NCBI GenBank assembly: GCA_046290815.1
Contig: JBKBUF010000031.1
Location: forward strand, 1 to 45,349
Direction: 5' to 3'
DNA from: JBKBUF01 sp046290815
GTDB taxonomy: Bacteria; Bacteroidota; Bacteroidia; Cytophagales; Cytophagaceae
DNA length: 45,349 nucleotides
In this document: positions 1 through 8,490 of the stretch, piece after piece
How the letters are laid out: each line of letters starts with the position of its first letter
How positions within the stretch are numbered: the first letter of the stretch is position 1
Notes under the pieces: model-generated
Told to the model about the DNA's origin: nothing
The model's database searches: none
The model's input: only the letters and a program-made list of their open reading frames with translations
Translations under genes and position numbers: made by a program

Positions 1-63
1 AGCTTGCTCAAACAAGCCCTCAAATTCCTTTAATTTTTCGTCTTTGTTGTTTTTGGTGTTCAT
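1..63 (-). CDS. 5' end of an unidentified gene, possibly a PAS-type sensor protein (partial)
   Basis: An ATG at 63 on the minus strand opens a frame that stays open to the window edge (21 codons). The peptide is charged at first and ends with FEGLFEQA. That ending resembles the first helix of PAS domains in sensor kinases, but 21 residues cannot settle the family. The frame is preceded by about 110 bp of AT-rich non-coding DNA and follows the sensor kinase in the same direction, so another signalling gene would fit. The rest of the gene lies outside the window. Confidence 0.4.
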   Translation of the reverse strand, partial: MNTKNNKDEKLKEFEGLFEQA

Positions 64-177
64 AAAAGTATAATTTAACATTTTTTTACTTTTATGACAC
101 AGTTTATTTTACAGCCTCTTATATTTAGATATAATCTTCCGCAAAAGTTTGTAACCCTAAGATACATGTGTTGAAAC

Positions 178-2919
178 TCACACAAGATCATGACTATTCT
201 TTAAATCTGAGCAGATAACCATTATCATTTGCTCAACTCGATTTATTTTAGGTTCAAACTCTTCTGTTCCTGCTTTTGCCTTACCCATTTTTTCTATTTC
301 AATAATATCATTCAATACTAAACTTCCACCCAACATTTTTATCATTGACTTAAGTTTATGAGCATTAGCAAAAATTTCATTGTGATTATTTTCCCTGATT
401 GCATTCTTGATTAAAGTAACAATGTTAGGTGCATCTCTTAAAAAAATCGCAATTAGTTGTTTAATATTTTCATGGTCAGGTAACGCATTCTTGAGATAAG
501 TCAAATCAAATGATTTTGGCTGTCCTGATTCACCGTTACCGTTATAATGAACAAGGTTGCTTATCTTGCCGGGAATATACCTTGCTATAATGGAATTCAG
601 TTCTTCCGGCTTAAAAGGCTTTAGGAGATATCCATCCATTCCAAACTTATAAATACCTTCTTTTACTTCTGATAAAACGGAAGCAGTAAGCGCGACTATT
701 GGTATCCTTGCTATTTGTTGATTTTCACTTTTCCTGATTTTCAAAGAAGTTTTGTAACCATTCATTAGTGGCATTTGCAAATCCATTAATATAAGATCGT
801 AGACCTTGTTTTCAATCTTCCGGAAAGCTTCCATTCCATTTGAGGCAGTATCAGTAATAACTCCCCAATTTCTAAGAAACTCAGTTGCTACGAATTTATT
901 CATCTCATTGTCTTCAACAATAAGTACTTCAGCATTTTTAAAATGATAAATCTGAGTTTCGTTGAGATCCTTAAGTGTTCCCTTATGTATAATAAATGGA
1001 AGAGTTATTTTAAAACATGAGCCCTTGCCTACTTCACTTTCCACTTTAATATTACCTCCCAGGAGCTCAATCAATCTTTTAGAGATAGCCAGCCCGAGGC
1101 CTGTTCCCCCATATTTTCTTGTTGTATCTTTTGATGCCTGAGTAAAACTGTCGAAAATAGCGTCAATTTTGTCAATTGGCACCCCTATTCCGGTGTCTCT
1201 CACTGCAAGTTCTATAAGGCAGGAATTACTTTTGCTGTCTTTTACAGTAACATCTATCAGCACTTTACCTTTTTCAGTAAACTTGATAGCGTTGATCACG
1301 ATATTCAGCATAATTTGGTTTATCCTGACGGGATCACCCTCCAGTACTTGCGGGACTTCTGAACCATATATTATTTCGAGATCAATTTTCTTTTGTTTTG
1401 CATGAATAGAAACGGTCTGCAGCAAATCATCCAATAATTTTTTTAGATTAAAAGGAATACTTTCCACAGTAAGCTTTCCTGATTCGATTTTTGTAAAATC
1501 AAGAATATCATTGATTATAAAAAGCAGATTTTCCGATGATTTTTTTATTCCCCTTAAATATTCCAGATCTGAAAAATGAGGATTATTCTGAATAAGAAGA
1601 TTTGTCATTCCCAAAATAGCATTCATGGGAGTCCTGATTTCATGGGAAACCACAGAAAGAAAATGTTGTCTCTCTTTCAAGGACTGAAGTGCATTTTGTC
1701 TTCCCATGATCAACTCTTGCTCCACCTTTTTACTTTCCGTAATATCAATTATAGTCCCGATGTAGCCACTGATTGTTTCGTCTTCATTTCTTAAAATAGT
1801 AGAACTGCACAAGAACCAGATAACCTCTCCATTAACAAGAAACCTTCCCTCTTCTTTAAACTCTCTACCCTCTTTTACTGTCATCATCCACCTGGTATTA
1901 AGTCTTTCCAGATCTTCAGGATGAACTGCATTCTTCCAGCCATCATTCAGGAATTCTTCTGCCGGAAATCCTACAATTTCCGAAAGTTTTTTATTAACGT
2001 ATACCACTTCCCCGTTTTTGTTAGCGAGAAAAATTCCAACAGGAGCATTCTCGGCTAAAATTCTAAACCTCTGCTCACTTTCGAAAAGTGCAGACCTTGC
2101 TGCATCCTTATCAGCCTCTGCCTTTTTAAGTTTTGTAATATCTCTCGCCACAGCCTGAAAACCTGTCACCCAACCTCCTTCATCTTTTAATTGCACGTTT
2201 TGTCCAAGCCACAAAACTTCACCGGTTTTTACAATAATAGGATATTCGAAGTATGTATTTTGAATTCTTTTAGTAAACTGGTCAAGATAAAATAATGCAG
2301 CCCTTTCTCTATAGTCTTCCCTTATGAAGAACAGGAAAGATTTTCCCAATATCTCCTCTTCAGAATAACCTGACAGTTTTATTGCTACAGGGTTTACATA
2401 AATAAAATTACCTTCTGCATTACAACGATAAATTATATCAGTAGAATTTTCCACCAGCTCTTTATAACTTCTTTCTTTCAGAAGCTGTTTTTCTTTGATA
2501 AAAATTGAGTGAAATGAAGCATTGAAGAAATTAGTAATTATTTCAAGCGCCAGGAACTGGTCTTTCGTCGGAGTAACATTATTAAACCACATTTGAAAAC
2601 ATCCATATATCTGATTGTCAAATGTAATAAAAACGTATACTTTTAAATCTTTTTCAATTGTAATAAGCGTACCTAGGCTTGAAGGATTTTGATCAATATT
2701 CTTCCTGATGTCGAGTTCATTCAAACTTCTATAGCCGTACTGTTTAATAACTGATTTAAAAATTCTCTTTTCCAGAAATACAAGTACTTTATGATGAGGA
2801 AGAAGCACCTTCAAAGCATTTTGAAATTCATTGATTAATGATTTGTGCTCCTTGCTCTTCTTAAGCACGTCAGTCACTCTTGTAATAAATCCAAGCACTT
2901 CGTTTTCCGGTAAATTCAT
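178..2919 (-). CDS. Hybrid sensor histidine kinase (GAF-like, PAS-PAS-HisKA-HATPase-REC-HPt)
   Basis: This is a 913-residue multi-step phosphorelay kinase. Visible parts in order: an N-terminal GAF-like sensor region (about 20-145), two PAS domains (about 150-270 and 283-400, the second ending in the usual DITE junction), HisKA with phospho-acceptor H426 in SHEIRTPMN, HATPase_c with NAIKFT, DTGIGV and GGTGLGLAI boxes, a receiver domain with phospho-acceptor D713 in LMDLQMP and the KPF lysine, and a C-terminal HPt domain with H854 in NAHKLKS. All phosphotransfer residues are present, so the relay H426 to D713 to H854 should work. No transmembrane segment or signal peptide is visible, which suggests a cytosolic sensor. 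The cognate output regulator is not in the window. The ATG start at 2919 is the only sensible one. The gene lies downstream of the dnaK terminator and is probably transcribed alone. Confidence 0.93.
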   Translation of the reverse strand: MNLPENEVLGFITRVTDVLKKSKEHKSLINEFQNALKVLLPHHKVLVFLEKRIFKSVIKQYGYRSLNELDIRKNIDQNPSSLGTLITIEKDLKVYVFITFDNQIYGCFQMWFNNVTPTKDQFLALEIITNFFNASFHSIFIKEKQLLKERSYKELVENSTDIIYRCNAEGNFIYVNPVAIKLSGYSEEEILGKSFLFFIREDYRERAALFYLDQFTKRIQNTYFEYPIIVKTGEVLWLGQNVQLKDEGGWVTGFQAVARDITKLKKAEADKDAARSALFESEQRFRILAENAPVGIFLANKNGEVVYVNKKLSEIVGFPAEEFLNDGWKNAVHPEDLERLNTRWMMTVKEGREFKEEGRFLVNGEVIWFLCSSTILRNEDETISGYIGTIIDITESKKVEQELIMGRQNALQSLKERQHFLSVVSHEIRTPMNAILGMTNLLIQNNPHFSDLEYLRGIKKSSENLLFIINDILDFTKIESGKLTVESIPFNLKKLLDDLLQTVSIHAKQKKIDLEIIYGSEVPQVLEGDPVRINQIMLNIVINAIKFTEKGKVLIDVTVKDSKSNSCLIELAVRDTGIGVPIDKIDAIFDSFTQASKDTTRKYGGTGLGLAISKRLIELLGGNIKVESEVGKGSCFKITLPFIIHKGTLKDLNETQIYHFKNAEVLIVEDNEMNKFVATEFLRNWGVITDTASNGMEAFRKIENKVYDLILMDLQMPLMNGYKTSLKIRKSENQQIARIPIVALTASVLSEVKEGIYKFGMDGYLLKPFKPEELNSIIARYIPGKISNLVHYNGNGESGQPKSFDLTYLKNALPDHENIKQLIAIFLRDAPNIVTLIKNAIRENNHNEIFANAHKLKSMIKMLGGSLVLNDIIEIEKMGKAKAGTEEFEPKINRVEQMIMVICSDLKNSHDLV

Positions 2920-3176
2920 TTTAAGAAATATAATGTATAATAAATTGTGGTATATAACGGTATGATTTTTTTTAACGTATTGGAAATTATCCGGTTTTTG
3001 TGGAAATACGCAAAGAGGCAGAATGAAATGTAAGTTTACAGCGAAGAAAACAACAAATAAAGTATAATTCAGTGGTTATAAATGCAATTGCAGTAATCAA
3101 GGATTAAACTATAACGGGCTTCTGTTCTCAAGCACAATTACAGCGAACTAACTTTTTAATTTTAATTGTATTTATT
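2920..3176. other. Intergenic region upstream of the sensor kinase
   Basis: This AT-rich stretch lies between the dnaK terminator and the start of the sensor kinase. I see no open frame of gene-like composition, no RNA gene and no clear Bacteroidetes promoter pair (TTG with TAnnTTTG). It presumably carries the kinase promoter. Confidence 0.4.
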
Positions 3177-3207
3177 AAAAAAAAGGCTGCCCTTTTAAAG
3201 ACAGCCT
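3177..3207 (-). terminator. Rho-independent terminator of dnaK
   Basis: Read on the minus strand, AGGCTG (3207-3202) pairs with CAGCCT (3189-3184) across a 12-nt loop and runs straight into eight T residues. It sits 22 bp beyond the dnaK stop codon and so separates dnaK from the sensor kinase. Confidence 0.85.
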
Positions 3208-3228
3208 CTTCCATTATTTTTGAAATTA

Positions 3229-5145
3229 TTATTTCTTACTCTGATCTACCTCTTCATAATCTACATCTGTTACGCCTGGTTCTGTAGCTCCACTGCCATT
3301 AGAACCTTGTCCTCCTGCATGACCGCCTGTTGAGCCTGCCTGCTGCTGAGCTGCATACATTTCCTGAGAAGCTGCCTGCCAAGCATTATTCAATGCACCA
3401 AGGGCATTGTCAATTGCAGTTACATCTTTATTTTGATGTGCGGTTTTCAAGTCTGCAAGAGCAGCTTCAATAGCGGATTTGTTATTAGCAGAAAGTTTGT
3501 CACCATATTCCTTCAGCTGTTTTTCAGTTTGGAATATCATAGAATCTGCAGCATTTACCTTATCAATTTTTTCTCTTTCAGCTTTATCCGCAGCTTCATT
3601 TGCTTTAGCTTCTGCTTTCATTTTTTCGATCTCCTGATCTGTTAATCCGGAAGAAGCTTCGATTCTGATCTTTTGTTCTTTGCCTGTTCCTCTGTCTTTT
3701 GCAGAAACATGCAGGATACCATTTGCATCAATATCGAAAGTTACTTCGATTTGAGGTACTCCTCTCGGAGCTGGTGGTATTCCGTCAAGGTAGAATCTAC
3801 CGATAGTTCTGTTATCCTTAGCAAGCGATCTTTCACCTTGCAACACATGGATCTCTACAGATGGCTGGTTGTCGCTGGCTGTTGAGAATACTTCTGACTT
3901 CTTAGTCGGAATAGTTGTATTAGCTTCGATAAGTTTGGTAAATACACCACCCATTGTTTCGATACCAAGTGAAAGAGGAGTAACGTCAAGCAACAATACA
4001 TCTTTAACTTCACCGGTTAACACTCCACCCTGAATCGCTGCACCTACAGCCACTACCTCATCAGGGTTAACACCTTTAGATGGTTTCTTTCCGAAAAATT
4101 TCTCCACTTCCTCCTGTATTCTTGGAATTCTGGTAGAACCACCGACAAGGATAACCTCATCAATTTTGTCAATAGTAAGACCTGCATCCTGTAGCGCTTT
4201 TTTACAAGGCTCGAGAGTTCTTCTGATAAGGCTGTCTGCCAACTGCTCGAATTTAGCCCTTGTCAATTGTCTCACAAGGTGTTTAGGAATTCCATCAACA
4301 GGCATAATATATGGAAGATTAATTTCAGTAGTTGCAGAGCTGGACAGTTCTATTTTTGCCTTTTCTGCAGCTTCTTTCAATCTTTGCAGTGCCATCGGAT
4401 CTCTCTTAAGATCCACACCTTCATCTTTTTTAAATTCTTCTGCCAACCAGTCTATGATCACCTGGTCGAAATCGTCACCACCTAAATGAGTGTCTCCGTT
4501 AGTAGATTTCACTTCAAATACACCATCTCCCAATTCAAGAATTGAAATATCGAATGTACCACCACCAAGGTCAAACACTGCAACTGTCATGTCTTTATGC
4601 TTCTTGTCAAGACCGTATGCAAGAGCTGCAGCTGTAGGTTCGTTGATTATACGCTTTACATCCAAACCTGCAATCTGGCCTGCTTCTTTGGTGGCCTGTC
4701 TTTCAGCATCGTTAAAATAAGCAGGTACTGTAATTACCGCTTCCTTCACTTCATGTCCTAAGTAATCTTCTGCTGTTGACTTCATTTTTTGAAGTATCAT
4801 GGCAGAGATTTCCTGAGGAGTATATAGTCTGTCCCCGATTCTCACTCTTGGAGTATCGTTCGGACCTTTCTCCACTGTGTACGAAACATTACCCGCTTCT
4901 TTTGTAACATCTGTATGTTTTTTACCCATAAATCTCTTTATGGATTGAATGGTATTTCTTGGATTGATGATTGCCTGTCTTTTTGCAGGATCACCAACCT
5001 TCCTCTCACCATTGTCAAGAAAAGCTACAATAGAAGGAGTAGTTCTCCTGCCTTCACTGTTTGGGATTACTACGGGTTCATTCCCCTCCATCACAGCAAC
5101 ACAGGAGTTCGTAGTTCCTAAGTCAATTCCAATTATTTTGCCCAT
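3229..5145 (-). CDS. dnaK: Molecular chaperone DnaK (Hsp70)
   Basis: This 638-residue protein is a full-length cytosolic Hsp70. It binds unfolded peptides under ATP control together with DnaJ and GrpE; neither partner gene is in the window. The N-terminal phosphate loop GIDLGTTNSC, the AVFDLGGGTFD segment and the VGGSTRIP motif of the ATPase domain are intact. The substrate domain (LLLDVTPLSLGIET) and helical lid follow. The protein ends with a Gly/Ser-rich linker and an acidic DVDYEEVDQSKK tail. The start is placed at the ATG at 5145 because MGKIIGIDLGTT is the conserved N-terminus; an in-frame codon 18 positions upstream would add a non-conserved extension. The gene follows pbpC after 110 bp. 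No CIRCE element is visible. Confidence 0.98.
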   Translation of the reverse strand: MGKIIGIDLGTTNSCVAVMEGNEPVVIPNSEGRRTTPSIVAFLDNGERKVGDPAKRQAIINPRNTIQSIKRFMGKKHTDVTKEAGNVSYTVEKGPNDTPRVRIGDRLYTPQEISAMILQKMKSTAEDYLGHEVKEAVITVPAYFNDAERQATKEAGQIAGLDVKRIINEPTAAALAYGLDKKHKDMTVAVFDLGGGTFDISILELGDGVFEVKSTNGDTHLGGDDFDQVIIDWLAEEFKKDEGVDLKRDPMALQRLKEAAEKAKIELSSSATTEINLPYIMPVDGIPKHLVRQLTRAKFEQLADSLIRRTLEPCKKALQDAGLTIDKIDEVILVGGSTRIPRIQEEVEKFFGKKPSKGVNPDEVVAVGAAIQGGVLTGEVKDVLLLDVTPLSLGIETMGGVFTKLIEANTTIPTKKSEVFSTASDNQPSVEIHVLQGERSLAKDNRTIGRFYLDGIPPAPRGVPQIEVTFDIDANGILHVSAKDRGTGKEQKIRIEASSGLTDQEIEKMKAEAKANEAADKAEREKIDKVNAADSMIFQTEKQLKEYGDKLSANNKSAIEAALADLKTAHQNKDVTAIDNALGALNNAWQAASQEMYAAQQQAGSTGGHAGGQGSNGSGATEPGVTDVDYEEVDQSKK

Positions 5146-5218
5146 ATTAATATTTTTAAGGTTGTTTAATTCTTTGTTTAAAAAGTATTTGACAAGCATT
5201 ATGCCAAGAGGGTGAGGG

Positions 5219-5230
5219 AAAGGAGCTTCT
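5219..5230. repeat. 12-bp direct repeat, copy 1 (AAAGGAGCTTCT)
   Basis: The same 12-mer occurs at 7619-7630, so the pair brackets pbpC, one copy on each side in the same orientation. The core is a near-palindrome. This copy lies in the gap between pbpC and dnaK, about 75 bp upstream of the dnaK start. It could be a shared regulatory motif, a duplication scar or chance. Confidence 0.4.
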
Positions 5231-5255
5231 GACAGATTGGCAGAAAAGGCAGTAA

Positions 5256-7595
5256 TTAGTAATTTTTAACTAAAATTCTGACATCAGCATTGCGACCTTT
5301 GTCATCGGAACAGGAAATTTTTACTTCTCCGGCAGGAAGGAAAACAAAGAGTGAGTTTCCGGAAGGACATTCAGAATAAAATTTGTCGTTGATATACCAA
5401 TACAATTTTTTTACTTCAGGATCAGCCATGGCTTTCAACATAATCTCCTGTTTCTCCCCTTTCCTGTAATAATACTCCTTCCCGTTTACCGGAGCTATTA
5501 TATGTGGCGCCCTGCCAGAAAAAATCCTTGAGCAATATGGATTATGCTCCGGAACCTGCTGAAAAGGAATATGATAGGTTTTATAAAAATTAATAAGCTC
5601 AGGTTCAATTTGCGTAAACAGCTTTCTTTTGTAACCTGATTGCGGAAGACAATGGCTGCAGTAAATGTACTTTTCATCAGGAGACATAAAATATTCTTTC
5701 AGATGCTCACATTTTACCGGAGAAGAGACTCCCGGCAGATAAAAATCTGCAATTGAGGACTCACAGTGTTCCCCTTTAGGGAGGCCAGTTTCCGGACAAA
5801 CAAATCTGATCCCTAAGGCTTCTGGTTTAAAAAACCATTGATTTTCAGAATTATAATCTATTGAATTAAAAATTTCAAAAAGGAGAGGCGTAGCTATGTC
5901 AGCTCCTGTCAGTTTTGGCACCCCCTGCCCGGAAAAATTACCAACCCACACCCCTACAGTATATTTTTTATTATAACCGATACTCCATGCATCTCTTCGA
6001 CCGTAGGACGTACCTGTTTTCCAGGCCACTTTAGGAAGACGCCAGGTATTTTGAAAATTATTAGGCAGGTCAGGTCTGGTGATCTGAGTTAAAATATCGG
6101 TAATCATGTATGAAGATGATGGACTGAGGAGCCTGACACTTCTCGTGATGTTAAAAGCAGAATCAGCATAAAAATTTAGTGGGTTCAAAACACCTGCATT
6201 GGCAAATGAAGAAAAGCATCGGGTAAGTTCTTCTAGGGTTACCCCACAACCACCAAGTATAAGAGAATATCCAAGTCGCTTTTCTTTTTCCTTTACCGTC
6301 TGAAATCCTGCCAATTTCAATTTATCAATAAACCTCTGCAAGGAAATTTGTTCTAAAGTTTTTACAGCAGGAATATTCAATGAGTAAGCAAGAGATTTTT
6401 CTACAGTAACTTTCCCATTAAACTTTTTATCAAAGTTATCAGGTGCGTAACCATTAAAATCTGAAGGCACATCATTGATGATAGATTTCGGGGTTAGTAA
6501 TCCTTCATCGAAGGCAGTAGCATAGACGAGAGGCTTAAGTGTACTTCCTGGAGATCTGACTGCTCTCACACCATCAACCTGCCCTGAATTTTCTTTATCA
6601 TTAAAATCAGAAGAACCAATATATGCAATTACATTTCCATTAGAATTATCAATCACCAAAACTGAGGCATTGGTAATAGACCAGGCTTTTTTCCTTTTAA
6701 TATAATTTAAACATAACTCTGAAACTTTAAACTGTGTCGGATATCTCAGGGTTGATTTAATAATATCTGAACTTGCATCCTTTTTTAAACGATTAGAAAA
6801 ATGAGGAGCCGGATCAGGCAGAACTATTCGTTGAGCATTAACAGGCTCCCGGAGCGCTGACTGAACATCTTCACCGGAAAACAAATTTTCATTGGCAAAC
6901 CTGTTGAGCCATTTATCTCTTTGTTCACGAAGCAATCCATTGTCTTTTCCAATCCGCAAGGAAGTAGGTTTATTAGGAATGATGGTCAGAATGATTGTTT
7001 GCGAAAGACTCAACCTTTCTACAGGAGTATTAAAGTACAATCGTGATGCTGCTTTTACCCCTTCGATATTTCCTCCATAAGGAACCAGATTAAGATACAT
7101 TAGAAGAATTTCTTCTTTGCTGTAGTGGAACTCCAGTTGTATTGCTCTGAACATCTCAATCATTTTATTTCCATAGGACCTGGCCTTCGGGTTAAGCAGT
7201 CTTGCAACCTGCATGGTAATAGTTGAAGCGCCGGATGTTTTTCTTCCTGTGAATAAATTATTAAATGCGGCCCTCAGTACTGACACAGGATTTACACCGA
7301 AATGATAATAGAAATATTTATCCTCTTTATTAATAAAAGCTTTTTCCAACTGACCGCTCAACTCTTCTTTTTGAAGGCGCATCCTCCATTTGTCATCAGA
7401 AGAAAGATAGGCTTTCAACAGTTCTCCTTCAGAGGAAAGAATAGTCGAAGAATAAGGAATGTTTATCTTGAAAGGGAAAAGAAAGTCTGTTATGACAAAC
7501 AGAGAAAAAATGGTTAAGCAAAAAATTATCAGGTTCCGCAAAAGCTTCAGAAACCCGGACTGAGGGGCAATATTTTTTGCTGATAAATTAATCAC
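5256..7595 (-). CDS. pbpC: Penicillin-binding protein 1C (bifunctional glycosyltransferase/transpeptidase)
   Basis: This 779-residue class A PBP is about the usual length for PbpC. An N-terminal membrane anchor (about residues 20-42) is followed by a GT51 glycosyltransferase domain (EDKYFYYHFGVNP, TITMQVARLLNP). The transpeptidase domain has the S351-T-L-K354 active-site motif, a YSLN motif and the K526-T-G triad. A C-terminal BiPBP_C-type beta domain covers about the last 90 residues and contains several cysteines just before it. In other bacteria PBP1C pairs with alpha-2-macroglobulin, which occurs here at 13958-19363 rather than next door. Translation appears to start at GTG (7595): there is no ATG before the membrane anchor. 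A short hairpin lies 9-21 nt upstream of that GTG. A lipoprotein gene precedes it by 64 bp on the same strand. Confidence 0.93.
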   Translation of the reverse strand: MINLSAKNIAPQSGFLKLLRNLIIFCLTIFSLFVITDFLFPFKINIPYSSTILSSEGELLKAYLSSDDKWRMRLQKEELSGQLEKAFINKEDKYFYYHFGVNPVSVLRAAFNNLFTGRKTSGASTITMQVARLLNPKARSYGNKMIEMFRAIQLEFHYSKEEILLMYLNLVPYGGNIEGVKAASRLYFNTPVERLSLSQTIILTIIPNKPTSLRIGKDNGLLREQRDKWLNRFANENLFSGEDVQSALREPVNAQRIVLPDPAPHFSNRLKKDASSDIIKSTLRYPTQFKVSELCLNYIKRKKAWSITNASVLVIDNSNGNVIAYIGSSDFNDKENSGQVDGVRAVRSPGSTLKPLVYATAFDEGLLTPKSIINDVPSDFNGYAPDNFDKKFNGKVTVEKSLAYSLNIPAVKTLEQISLQRFIDKLKLAGFQTVKEKEKRLGYSLILGGCGVTLEELTRCFSSFANAGVLNPLNFYADSAFNITRSVRLLSPSSSYMITDILTQITRPDLPNNFQNTWRLPKVAWKTGTSYGRRDAWSIGYNKKYTVGVWVGNFSGQGVPKLTGADIATPLLFEIFNSIDYNSENQWFFKPEALGIRFVCPETGLPKGEHCESSIADFYLPGVSSPVKCEHLKEYFMSPDEKYIYCSHCLPQSGYKRKLFTQIEPELINFYKTYHIPFQQVPEHNPYCSRIFSGRAPHIIAPVNGKEYYYRKGEKQEIMLKAMADPEVKKLYWYINDKFYSECPSGNSLFVFLPAGEVKISCSDDKGRNADVRILVKNY

Positions 7596-7604
7596 GTAGT
7601 TTAA

Positions 7605-7617
7605 CCTGCCTCGCAGG
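7605..7617. promoter_or_regulatory. Short hairpin in the pbpC leader (CCTGC-CTC-GCAGG)
   Basis: A perfect 5-bp GC-rich inverted repeat with a 3-nt loop ends 9 nt upstream of the pbpC GTG start. It occupies the position where a ribosome binding site would be and could affect translation. The stem is short and the function is unproven. Confidence 0.35.
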
Positions 7618-7618
7618 C

Positions 7619-7630
7619 AAAGGAGCTTCT
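7619..7630. repeat. 12-bp direct repeat, copy 2 (AAAGGAGCTTCT)
   Basis: Exact second copy of the 12-mer at 5219-5230. It lies just upstream of pbpC, next to the leader hairpin. Confidence 0.4.
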
Positions 7631-7659
7631 AAGTTTAAGAACACTTTTCTGCTCATCAA

Positions 7660-8229
7660 TTATACTGATTCAGGCCTCTCTCTGTCTTTAAGAAAGTCTA
7701 CCTGAATATCCTGTACTTTTCTATTACCAAGTTTTCTAAGGAATATATTATACCCAGAAAGGTCCCAGACAACTTCTCTGTCTTCTTCAATAGCAGGTTT
7801 ACCAAATTTAGAAATATAATATCGCTTTATCTCAGCAAATAACTGAGTCTGGGATTCAAGTCCGGATGAATAAATATTAAGTTGAATTTTATTTATGCGT
7901 TTATCCTCACCATAATAATACCCGGCCTCTGCTTCTTCAAGTTCGTTCAGAGGAAAGAGGTAAGACAAATAGGTATCTTCGGTAGTATCCATTGGGGTCT
8001 TTCCTTCCATACTTTGGACTTCTTCTACCGTCATTCCAAAGTTTATACCTCTGAAAACACCGGTATCCACCTTGTAAATTGTCCTAAATCTTTCTGAATA
8101 GGGAGCAAGGACATCATAACTTACAGTATCCTGTTCAGCCTGTTCCTGATTTACCCCCTGATTTTTATTTTCGCAGGAACCTAAAATAGCCGCTATCGCT
8201 ATTGTCCCTAAGTATATTATCCTTTTCAT
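7660..8229 (-). CDS. Small putative lipoprotein of unknown function
   Basis: This 189-residue protein begins with a classical lipoprotein signal (MKRIIYLG...ILGSC) with the lipidated cysteine at residue 19, so it should be anchored to the inner or outer membrane. The mature part starts with a charged N/Q/E-rich linker, followed by a compact domain containing INFGMTVEEVQSMEG and alternating hydrophobic strands towards the C-terminus. That motif resembles small periplasmic lipoproteins of unknown function; I do not recognise a named family. It lies 64 bp upstream of pbpC on the same strand and may be co-transcribed with it, which would hint at an envelope role. Confidence 0.75.
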   Translation of the reverse strand: MKRIIYLGTIAIAAILGSCENKNQGVNQEQAEQDTVSYDVLAPYSERFRTIYKVDTGVFRGINFGMTVEEVQSMEGKTPMDTTEDTYLSYLFPLNELEEAEAGYYYGEDKRINKIQLNIYSSGLESQTQLFAEIKRYYISKFGKPAIEEDREVVWDLSGYNIFLRKLGNRKVQDIQVDFLKDRERPESV

Positions 8230-8490
8230 ATGTATCGATAAAATAACCTGATGGAGGCAAATTTAGTCTTAAAAATGAAATTTTTATTTTTTGTCTGATG
8301 AGTATATCCTCACAATTAAACCATTAAACTTCAATTATTTACTATCAAACTTATTAACTTTTAAAAAATCAGGCCTTTATTGTTAAGAAAAGTTAATCTG
8401 TTTTTAATTTTTATCGTAAATTTCAATAACTATAAGTCATTCAACCTTCAGTCAATAGAATAATCTGCATCAAATTAACAGCTTTTTCCC

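Noticed and set aside
5146..5199. N-terminal extension of DnaK by 18 residues.
   Set aside because: The conserved DnaK N-terminus begins MGKIIGIDLGTT at 5145; the extension is AT-rich leader sequence.
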